This document shows, in pieces, positions 43,195-52,666 of a stretch of DNA of 64,000 bases. The DNA is from Macrosoma leucophasiata (lineage: Eukaryota; Arthropoda; Insecta; Lepidoptera; Hedylidae). The first letter of the stretch is position 1; the number at the start of each line of letters is the position of its first letter. The notes under the pieces were generated by a model. It was not told where the DNA came from. It made no database searches and saw only the letters and a program-made list of their open reading frames with translations. The stretch is taken from assembly GCA_036365455.1 (NCBI GenBank), contig JAWQUS010000009.1, positions 3,130,001-3,194,000 of the forward strand, written 5' to 3'. A program made the translations under genes and the position numbers.

Positions 43195-44775
43195 CTAAAG
43201 TATGTATGTACCATTTTGTTCGATAACTTTTTGCCATCTTGTAGATAGGGACATGATCCCATTGCTATAAAAATTTTGGGACTTCTCATCAAAATACCGC
43301 GACAAGTGGATTTGGCAGTCCTCTCGTGATGTTAACCTTACATTGCACAAAGAATTCTGAAGAGACCGAAACAGGTGGAAATCTGAAGGTGCAAGGTCAG
43401 GACTATACGGCGGATGCATTAACACCTCCCAGCCAAACTCTCTTAATTTTTGCTGAGTGGCTATAGATGTGTGAGGTCTAGCGTTATCATGATGAAACAC
43501 CACACCCCTTCTGTTGATCAACTCCGGCCGCTTTCTCTCAACTTCTTGCTTTAATCTCATCAGTTGTTCGCAGTAGAGTTCAGAATCGATAGTCCTGCCT
43601 GGTGGTAATAGCTCATAATGAATAATGCCCTTCCAATCCCACCACACACACAACATCACCTTATTGCGAGTTAACCCGGGTTTTGGCGGCGTCGTGTGGC
43701 GGGTTGCTCACTTCCCTCTAAAATGGTCGAGGAGGGCAATGGCTGTCACATGCGTCATACTCGTGAACGGGTGCTGTTGGTGGGGACTGGTCTGTTCTGG
43801 TTTGCAGGGGCTACATCACATTTAGTAGATAGCAGTTTATTTGCATCTATGCTATGGACGTTGACATTATTTGATTTTTCACGATAATCTGTACTAGATT
43901 TAAGCTCTCATTTAAAAGAGCTCTTACTGAGTTTGTTGGGTAGCGGAGTTCTTCTCAGTAGTGACTGCACTTGGAACTCTGCTAAGTGAATAACATTGAT
44001 CTTGACGAATAAGTTTTTCTTTTTCTTCATTTATTATCATTGAAGGAATTGAAAAATTTTATGATTATTATGTTTTAACCAAATAGTTTAAATTTTAATT
44101 TTTAATTTACTATTAATATATGATTTTGCTTTTACTATATGTAATGGTTATTCGCTCTAGGTAGTTTATGATTTATTGACGTTTTGAAAGTATCTGTAAA
44201 GATCTATTCGAAATAAAAATATTTTCTATTCTATTCTATTCTATTCTTTCGCCACAGTCTGTGAAGCCTGACCGGCCTTTGACCACGACCTTTTTCGCAC
44301 GTTCTTGTCATACGTGATCCACTTCTCATCACCAGTTATCAGCTTCTTCAAAAATGATTCGGTTCCATTACGTCGTAATAAAGAGTCACAAATGAGTACA
44401 CGGTTCATTAGGTTTCTTTCAGTGAGCTCGTGAGGTACCCAAATATCGAGCTTTTTTTGTACCCACCGTTTTTCAAATGCGCCAAAACTGTTTTGTGATC
44501 AATTCTCAGTTCTTCAGCTACGTCGTAACTACTGATATGTCGATCTTGCTCCACTTTTTCAAAAATGGCATCCATTTTATCCGTAATAGGGCGACCAGAG
44601 CGAGGTGCATCTTTGACATCAAAATTTCCGGATTGAAAACGCTTAAACCAAATTTGTGCTACTCTCACAGACACTGCACTAGGTCCATAAACATCGCAAT
44701 TTTTTTCGGGGCTTGCGTTGCATTTTTACCTTTTTTGTAGTAAAATTATAAAATGTATCGAATTTCTTCATTAGA
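43195..44775 (-). pseudogene. mariner transposase, interrupted and frameshifted
   Basis: The N-terminal part lies at 44250-44775 (FKRFQSGNFDVKDAPRSGRP, HISSYDVAEELRIDH) and the C-terminal part at 43195-43683 (VWWDWKGIIHYELLPPG, VVFHHDNARPHTS, YSPDLAPSDFHLF) with a stop at 43195-43197. The GDEKW motif, lost to a stop in the other copy, is intact here (GATGAGAAGTGGATC on the minus strand). A slip in an A-run after the helix-turn-helix (near 44453) and the LINE insertion make it inactive. Identity to the copy at 18240 is high by eye, so both derive from a recent burst. Confidence 0.9.
43684..44246 (+). mobile_element. LINE 3' end inserted in the mariner
   Basis: The mariner word CCCGGGTTT...CGCCACAG is broken, with TTT present on both sides. 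The insert ends in a repeated TATTC tail, typical for some LINE clades. Its inner words (GTTTGTTGGGTAGCGGAGTT, CTTGGAACTCTGCTAAGTGA) recur at 21391-21690. No coding domain is left; frames at 43625-43887 cross the border and are chance. Confidence 0.75.
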
Positions 44776-44964
44776 TTCACTCATCTTGACAGTTCGAAAA
44801 ACAAATGAAAATCACACATTTGCCTAATTTGAATTTGGAATTATGTTCTTTAAAATTTAACTTTCAATGATACCAAAACCAGCCAGATACAAATACTACA
44901 GCCAAAGAGATTTTATTACAAGTTCATACATACTATAATGCGAAAAGACTTTTTCCCCAACCTA

Positions 44965-45420
44965 TTATTTTGTTACAGTTCTGTTTTGTTTATTCGTTAA
45001 ATATTTAAATTTATTAAATATTGTTGTATCTACCAGAATATGTGTTTATTTGAAATAAGGAATATTAAGCACTGTACCCACTAACACTGCGAGAAATAAT
45101 ACAAATGTATAGTCGAAGTAAAATTTCCCATTGAAAATCGGGTAAACGTCTCTCCGTCAAAGCCTTTTGGCATTGTGACCCAATTACGTGGGCAGTCGCG
45201 TCCGTGATTGCACCCCTTACCCTATATACCCAACGTTTATATTACCTTCACTAAGGTAGTTCTCTATTGTAATAAAGTTAACGACTTCTATTTGTGACGA
45301 AGGCGTTTACGAAGGGTCATTCTTTGAAATGTACTGTTTGTGAGCGAAGTAACAAAGGCCATGAAGTTTTGGTAGGCAATTGTACAGATCCCAAAAAAAG
45401 TATTGCTTTCAATATCAACG
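44965..45420. other. Intergenic, nothing recognised
   Basis: AT-rich DNA. Confidence 0.4.
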
Positions 45421-45422
45421 AC

Positions 45423-45560
45423 TCCATTAGTTCAGTGGTGTGTGACGACCGCTTGATTCCAGGGACTCGGGTTCGATCCCCGCACCGGGATAAATATTTG
45501 TATGGCCTACAGATATTAGCTCCCAATCTGGGTGTTGAACAATAGCACCCACGATACATA
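45423..45560 (+). repeat. tRNA-derived SINE, third type (family C)
   Basis: CCATTAGTTCAGTGGTGTGT near the 5' end and a perfect B box GGTTCGATCCC, followed by GCACCGGGATAAATATTTGT. The pattern of a tRNA head with unrelated body is as in other lepidopteran SINEs. The frames at 45294-45545 and 45317-45559 are shadows. Confidence 0.65.
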
Positions 45561-45602
45561 TTTATAAGCAGTGTGGGGATGTGTGTATAATAATAAATAA
45601 TA

Positions 45603-45955
45603 ATAATGGCAACCCATTATACGTCCCACTGCTGGGCACGAGTCTCTCCTCTTTTTGGGGGGAGGCCTGGAGCTTTCTCCACCACGCTGCTCCAATGCGG
45701 ATTGGTGTAGGTGGGTGGGTTAGTGGCCAACCCGTTGTCGAATATTTTCAAACCGCCCCTAAGGCCTCCGACAAGGTTTAACGACTGCTATCTATCGATA
45801 GCAACCAGGACCGACGGCTTAACGTGCCCTCCGAAGCACGGAAACGCGCATTTAATTTGCCACTAGCGGTCACACATCACACACCCGACCGCGCCCGTAG
45901 TGCTTAACCGAGTAGATCGCTTATGATCTACACCACCCGCCGGCCATGCGCGCTT
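45603..45955 (+). repeat. Interspersed repeat with ACGTCCCACTGCTGGGCA word
   Basis: GGCAACCCATTATACGTCCC, ACTGCTGGGCACGAGTCTC, GACGGCTTAACGTGCCCTCC and GAAGCACGGAAACGCG are the successive words of a repeat I know as frequent in Lepidoptera, probably a LINE 3' part. Worn words of the same repeat stand on both sides of the 13.3-kb element at 47358-60681. Confidence 0.6.
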
Positions 45956-47353
45956 CAGTTAAGCGTATTTATTTAATCATTTATGCCCATTTCTAAGGAT
46001 ACTTATACCTCCTTAACAATCCTTGTGTAATATAAAAAAACTTCTAGGGTTGTAAAGTCCAGATGAAGTTGAAATTTTATCTTTACGAATAACTCTACCA
46101 TATTCGATCAGTATTGTATTGAATATAACACCTTCGACAGGCTACGAGCCCACCCTATCTGTCTTCGGTATCTTCTTATACAAAAACAGTTTCCATATAT
46201 TAACCATATACAACAAGATAGTAATCAAGACACAAAGAACGCTGGTGTTTTAATTAAGCGTCCTATTTATTCGCATCCCTTCTGTTGGAGACCTTTTGAT
46301 AAGTAGGGGTTATAAAGTTGCTATTATTTAATCTGTGGTATGGGTATCAGAGGAACGCGGGTGGATTTCAAACGCAAATTATGCGGGTAGACGTACATCA
46401 AACGTGTTTGATTTCGGTAGGGAGAGTGAAAGAAAGCGTATTAGTATTTCTTTGCGAGCAGTATTGCATGATCTCCGAAATAATGCGCTTAAACATTAGG
46501 GAATTTTTCGTTTAAGGATTTATTGAATTCTCAAATTGTATATTAGGTACTTATCTACCTACTACCGTTATGTATCTAGTCTTATTTTCATCTAAAGCTT
46601 TCACACCATACATGGTCAGTTCTCTGTCTGATATGTTTTTTTTCATTAAAGGTTTTTGAAAAATCATTTGAAAAACAATTGGAAAAATTTACACTGAAAT
46701 AATACTGTAGTAGCAAATCTAGCTCAAAAAGTGTCGAAAATTAGAGTTAATGTCGAGTATGGCGGTATGTCTTTTATTGGTCTACATAGAACTAAACACG
46801 TTTAAATGGTGGAGTAGTACTCATCGCAGTCGTTAGCACGGACAAGAATAACAATAACGAAAACACACTTCTCTTCATTTTATGCCTGTTTGCCGCGTAA
46901 GTAGCGTACAAAGAGGCTAGTAGGATAAATTGTGTACGCGTGTTCTGACATTATTCTAGTTTGAGTGAATTCTTTTTTATGTCTGCCTGCCCCTCACGGC
47001 AATAAAAGCATGAAGTTACGTTATAGTATATTCACGCCATACTATTTCACTCGTTCATGTTTCTCCCAAAAAATACTTATAAAAAAGGTAGGTGGAAGAT
47101 ATCACTCTCTTAGCGATAAGGCCGCTAATTCTAAATTTTATTTTTTTGTATACGATTTTGTTTTAAACGGTTTTTGATATTAGTGTACAATAACGAACAT
47201 CGTTGTTCTTGTTGAAATGTACGCGAGACAAACTCGTAAACTAGTTTTATTTCAGTAACTTTCGAAAATAACTGATTACATTATATAACTTCGCCCAATA
47301 GCGGGTAGGTCAGTAGCTAATCTTCTGTTACAATTATATAGTGGCCCAATGGC
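45956..47353. other. Intergenic with repeat scraps
   Basis: CTGCCTGCCCCTCACGGCAA with TGAAGTTACGTTATAG at 46982 is a worn family B tail; 47218-47260 matches the tail at 37800. The frames at 46318-46515 and 46965-47177 are not supported. Confidence 0.4.
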
Positions 47354-47357
47354 ATAC
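47354..47357. repeat. Target-site duplication ATAC, left side
   Basis: ATAC directly before TGTAAC of the left LTR; the same four bases follow the right LTR at 60682-60685. Confidence 0.75.
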
Positions 47358-47581
47358 TGTAACGACATCCATATGCCGTCACATAGAATTTAATCAAAGC
47401 ACGATAGATATTTTTTTTTGCATATTACTATATGAATATATACCTATGTTTTATAGGTATCATAACTAAATAGTTGAGATACACTATTGTTAAGTTATGG
47501 TTGAGAACCATAGGACGCTCATAAAAAATGCGAGCATAGCCACATCCCCACCGTATTCCAAATTCAGAAAAAAAGGATCGA

Positions 47582-47690
47582 TATATAAGGAGATGTTGAC
47601 GGGAGAGGCGAGAGAGTTGTAGTTAGAGAGCCAGGGCGACGATTAGGACGGTGGTGCAAAGTAGGTAGTGGTAGCGGGCGTTTGGTGAGT
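47582..47690 (+). promoter_or_regulatory. Probable LTR promoter and splice donor
   Basis: TATATAA at 47582-47588, then a GC-richer, purine-rich stretch in which transcription would start about 25-35 bp downstream (47612-47622), then TTTG/GTGAGT with a consensus donor at 47685. The same arrangement exists at +8,037 in the right LTR. No other such cluster was noticed in the LTR. Function is inferred. Confidence 0.5.
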
Positions 47691-48384
47691 GATTTTATTT
47701 TAAATATAAAATAGGTTACACTAATTTCATATAATATTTTAACTCATTAGTTAATAACGATAACTTTATACTAAATTCACTGAGGGTTACCTATTTTATG
47801 TTTATTTACTTATCTGGTTATTCTTTTATTGAGAGATTTTTAGGATGTGTTTATACAAAATGAAGTACTTCATATAATCTTACAATATAAATTAGCTTTA
47901 TTTAGTTTTGCGAACAGAAAGTAGATTCATTTATTTAAATTAAACAAAACCTGATAGGAATTCATAGGTAGTATAAATGCAATAGGGAAACCAGAGTTCT
48001 TTTACTAGAAAATTATATTTTCAGATCAGGAAAAGGAGAAGTAGGCATTATAATACGTTGTACCAGTTTTAGTCACAATTACACGCAGTATAAAGCACTC
48101 TTAATTGAAACGTATCGTAGATTACTATTATTTTAAGTTAGGAATCTTCAGGAATTTAATTATTAGAATAGGCATTTGTGTATAGAAATAAATAGGTATA
48201 AAATTAGCGATCGAGTTATCTTCACCACGTAATGCGTAAGCGCATTATCACCAACCAGCAGAGCGGGTAGCCGTCGACTAACCGTGAGTTAATATTCAAT
48301 AATTTGTCTGAATTTAGATTATTCTGTATTCATTACAGTGTTCCGAATATATTAAATTATAGGTGGATATTAGTGTTTTTATGG

Positions 48385-48725
48385 TGCTACACTACAGGCA
48401 GATAGACGTTAAATTACAGTCATGTATTAGTGTTGTTATAATGTTAGATTACAGGAGAATATATTTTGATAGCATTACACTACAGGCAGATAGCAGAATA
48501 TTGATACTATTAGGTTGAAGGCAGATGATATTGCTTCAACAGCATTATATTATAGGTAGATAATAATATTCTCTGATAAAATTGTATTACAGACAAACTG
48601 AATAAACTATAGGTAAATAATAGTGACTCAATAGCGTTACACTACAGAGAAATAATAATTGTTTAATAACGTTAGTATAAAAGGCAGGTAATTATGTTTC
48701 AATAGCATCATACTACAGACAGAAA
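48385..48725 (+). repeat. Degenerate tandem repeats in the LTR
   Basis: Words of the type TTACACTACAGGCAGATA and AATAGC/AACAGC recur about every 35-70 bp (48387, 48446, 48476, 48544, 48586, 48639, 48707). Units are diverged within one LTR but identical between the two LTRs, so the array is older than this insertion. Confidence 0.65.
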
Positions 48726-51263
48726 CTAAGAATTGAGATATTTGGCACTTCATACTCTCAGTTTAATAATGTAGGTCATAGAATATATGTTGATGATGAT
48801 GTTTTGATATTTGAATTGATAATCTGAAATACCTACATATTATTTCGGTTTTCAATCACTATTTCATTATTTAAGGTAGTTCACATAATTGATGGTTGCC
48901 TAATAATTATAATTAGTGAATAGCGTAATTAAGGTGGAGAATTATTTATTTAGAATGTGTCTAACACTGACGTCTTTCAGCTGAAATGATTATGATGATG
49001 ATTATTATTATTTATCATTTAATGAAAGTGAAATTATTACTTTCATGAGGTTACAAATCTAGGAATCCACAGATTGATAAAATATTGTCAGTCAAAATGA
49101 TCTTTTACTGGTCATTAAATATTTACAATGTGTGATTTAAGTTATTACTAATTACTATGGGTTCAATTCCCTGGTCAATTAGAGTGTTACTATCTAATCA
49201 GTCGTATTTGTAATAATATTAAAAATGACAAATTAATAAAAATATTATATACAATACATCTAAGGAAATACTTACTAAGTAAACTGTTCGATTCAGTTAC
49301 ATTAGTAATAATATTGGTAAATTGTCAAATAAATAGGTGTATGTAGATTTCGATAGAGTAGTAGGTAATTTAATAATTATCTACTAAAAGTCATACTCTA
49401 TGTATATAATTTCAAGAATGTACAAATTATATTCACACTGAAGTTAACTGTTCGATTCAGTTAATATTAGTGCTAATGAGGAGTATTTTATATGTATGTA
49501 AAGGGTTACAGCTAAACGAACTTCGATGTTCGTACATAAGTAAATGATCAGTGGACGTTATTTCATCAGGATAGTTTACCTAGTTGTTTGTGAGTAAAGG
49601 TATTGATGATGCAGGATTCAATTTCCTGGACCAATAATAAGAAAGATATTTGGAACTCTCTAGAATTCCCACGCATATTGTCTCAAGTGTTTAGAGGTAG
49701 GCATGGCTAGCAAATGTGTCGACCATAAAAGAGAACTGGACATAATAACCTTAAATAAAAAAACAATGGATTATCTATTGTCTTCAACATGAACAGTTCA
49801 ACACGTGGTCCATTGGTGTATTTCTCGCAACTAAATGGCTTTAACTTTCGAGTTAAACAATAGGAACCCATTGTGTAATGTTAGGCTTATTATTTTTAAC
49901 GATTATGGGTTCGCACTACAAAGGCGGAAGTACAAACATCTGGTCATCGTCTTTAGTTTGAAAAGTAATAAAATTCTCCTTTATTACTTTAGTGTTCCCA
50001 CGCTATGTTTGTTAGTCATTTAGGTAGGTACATACTTAACCGATTGGTTTTTAATTTCTATTTTCCCATAAGCTTGGAGTAATTATATTATTTTAAATAG
50101 TTTGTCTTAATTGACATATTCCTTATGTGTATTATTATAATCTGATAAATAGCATCACAAAGCAAGGTGGTTGTTGCATAGCTGGAGTTATTGATCATAT
50201 AACAATAAGGAACGTGTAGATTATATTAATACTACACAGTTAGTGCTGTATTGCATTCATATAAGATGAATATTATTTTATTGACAATGAAGCTGAGATT
50301 AATTAATACTTTATTGAAATATTACCGCATCAATGTTCAACATACATTATTTAAATCAATTTGAACATTTTGGTGTTTGTTTATATACATACTTTGTTAC
50401 TGCGAGTAAGTAACGAGAATTCATCTAGCCTATAGACATTGTTAGTTAATTTATACCTATGTTTTATACCTATGTTTTATATATATGTTTTATCATATAC
50501 TGACTTTGGTCTATAAATATTTACTAATTATTGGCTGCAAATAAGTATGGACGTTTTAGTTGTCATTATTGAATAATGATATCTACAACGATATTATCGA
50601 TTATTGACTCTGGATTATAATGAACTTACCATTATCATTATTAACACAATACACGCATTACACACCTGGTTTGTTGGGGCGTTGGACTCGTTCCTTCGCT
50701 ACATACATCACTTCTGACGTCCAGGACTGAAAGACACTCAACGTTGTCCCGCGGCTATGCCAGTGCACTGGAGTTACTTATCACATAAAAAACAAGTAGG
50801 GCCAAGCCTGAAAAACACTGTGGTGATGTATACTCCCTGGGGTGTATCTTGGTCTAGTGCGCTAGCAACTTATGTGGGTCGACCTACACCATTAACTTGG
50901 GTACTATGGGTCGATTCCACACCTACACTCTTCTTTACTATCATCTGGACGTAGTAGTACCTACTTCAGAACAACCAACACTAAACATATTTTATAATAA
51001 TCTGCTACTTATAGAGATCTACAAAACTCATTGAATCTGGAAACCTAATAAGGTTTTGCCTAAAGGCAGTGTGCAGAATACATGGTTTATGTATAAATCC
51101 ATAAACATTATATAAACACAATACAGGTAATCACTATAAATATCACACCTGTATTGTTGATACATTATACTGTTCTGTATGTTCTGTTCATATACTTTCG
51201 ACATTCAGTTTGGAATATTTAAAACATATTTACTGACAGCTGGCCTGTATACTGGAGCTACTC

Positions 51264-51540
51264 ACTACCTGTTCTTGCGATAATGGGTTGAGCCCTAGCA
51301 AATATTATTTTTGTAGTCTTGTAGTCTCCGCGGTCTCCGCCTAGTGTACCTTTGGTCTAGTCTGTGGGTATCAGCAGTTGTGGGTCGGCCTATCCTCATC
51401 GACGTTGTCTGGCTTGCTAGTACCTGTGCGCTGTGAGTTACACACTACCTGTTCTTGCGATAATGGGCAGAGCCCCTAGCAAATGTTATTTTGTGGTGCT
51501 GTAATTTCACCTGTGGTGTACCTTGGGTCTGGTTTTGCTT
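51264..51540 (+). repeat. 180-bp spaced duplication in the LTR
   Basis: ACTACCTGTTCTTGCGATAA with TGGG occurs at 51264 and 51444, each followed by GAGCCC(C)TAGCAAAT and a GTGTACC...GGTCT word; a third, worn version of the last word is at 50839. Confidence 0.75.
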
Positions 51541-51764
51541 TGACTTATACATTATCTTATAGGTCGATTCCATTAACGTTGGAGATAATATCCATCTGGA
51601 TGAAGAGGTGTTACTTCAGAACAAACACAACACATATTTAATATTATAATATGATCAACAGATCATTATCCGCCTTGTTGCGATGATCGGTCATGGAACC
51701 GCTACATTTATTGTGTGTTATGCACCTACCTTATGGAAACTACAATATTGCATTTATTTGCGAT

Positions 51765-52308
51765 GTCAGATACTGACAATATACAATGAGATAATACTCA
51801 TATATGGTTAAACCATAATTACAGGACATTGCCTGAAATATTTATTTACTGACTATGTCAGAATGAGTAAACTATGTTTACGGTATAACAACTTAATGGC
51901 TATGCCATATTATGATCATGATCTACTACTGCAACAATTACTGCGCCTGACGGTGTCTGCGACGATTGATAATATACATATCAACTTCATCATTGGAATA
52001 CTCAAATGAGTATATTTTACCTGACTGCCTGTTAATGGCCTATATAAATATTGAAATATGATCTACTGACTTTGTCAGCTTATTAAGACTATGTCTTACA
52101 CGATACCTGCAATTTGAGGCTTATGCCATATAATCTGTTGTTTACAACAGTCTACTACAACTTACTGACTTTGTCAGCTTATTAAGACTTTGTCTTTATA
52201 CATCATCTACAATTTGAGGCTTTGCCTTTATATCTGTTGTTTTACAACAGTTTGATTATAAATGTGACCATCATTGTATGGTAATTATTTAAGCGTTATT
52301 TATACGCT
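51765..52308 (+). repeat. Array of short perfect hairpins near the LTR 3' end
   Basis: At least fifteen short inverted repeats follow one another in 544 bp. Examples: GTCAG-ATA-CTGAC (51765), ATGGTT-A-AACCAT (51804), CTGAC-TAT-GTCAG (51849), GTAAAC-TAT-GTTTAC (51867), ATGGC-TAT-GCCAT (51896), ATACTCA-AA-TGAGTAT (51998), CTGAC-TTT-GTCAG (52066 and 52165), AAGAC-TAT/TTT-GTCTT (52085, 52184), CTGTTGT-TT(T)-ACAACAG (52135, 52234) and AGCGT-TATTTAT-ACGCT (52292). Four of them form a 99-bp unit present twice in tandem. The identical array lies in the right LTR at 59802-60345. Confidence 0.85.
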
Positions 52309-52645
52309 CATCTACCAAATATACTCCAAGCTCGTCTGGAGAGTACAGATTCCTGGTTTGGTACTCACACTAAGGGGCGATGGTTTGGGGCTCCTTAACT
52401 TTCCCCCCCAATATTATATTGTGTATTCAGTAATTTACTCTTTGGGGTTATATTTAATAATCTTATCGCATTTCTAACTTTATTCTTACCTCTATTAAAG
52501 AACTTAAGGTTTCTACCATTTAACAACTTGTAGGGTCCCTTTAGACATCACTTGGCCAATATTATATTCTTGTTGATTTAGATTTAACTTCGAAAATATC
52601 CTTTATCTGAAGAGTCCCCTTTTTGAGAAGTGGGTTCCGTTACAA

Positions 52646-52666
52646 TTTGGTGCCGTGACCAGGATA
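52646..52666 (+). promoter_or_regulatory. Primer-binding-site-like sequence
   Basis: TTTGGTGCCGTGACCAGGAT begins one base after the left LTR. TGG at the start is what a tRNA 3' CCA would pair with. I do not assign the tRNA. Confidence 0.6.

Larger units (their letters stand above)
43122..44962 (-). mobile_element. mariner transposon (cecropia-type), split by a LINE end
   Basis: The terminal words GTTGGGGAAAAAGT and ACTTTTTCCCCAACC are each next to TA (43120-43121, 44963-44964). One G is missing at the left tip. Without the insert at 43684-44246 it has about the same length as the copy at 18240-19516, and it lies in the opposite orientation. Confidence 0.92.
47358..52644 (+). repeat. Left giant LTR, 5,287 bp
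   Basis: Layout from 5' to 3': about 0.25 kb of probable U3; TATA box and a GC-richer segment (47582-47690); AT-rich DNA; degenerate tandem repeats (48385-48725); AT-rich DNA with scattered hairpins; a duplicated block (51264 and 51444, 180 bp apart); a dense hairpin array (51765-52308); a C6 run (52403-52408); end GTTACA. It aligns to the right LTR at a constant offset of 8,037 bases. Confidence 0.85.

Noticed and set aside
49835..52477. Three frames of 62-67 codons in each LTR (49835, 50757, 52274) as genes
   Set aside because: They are the same in both LTRs only because the LTRs are the same. Composition is low-complexity, no known domain is visible, and they overlap hairpins and repeats.
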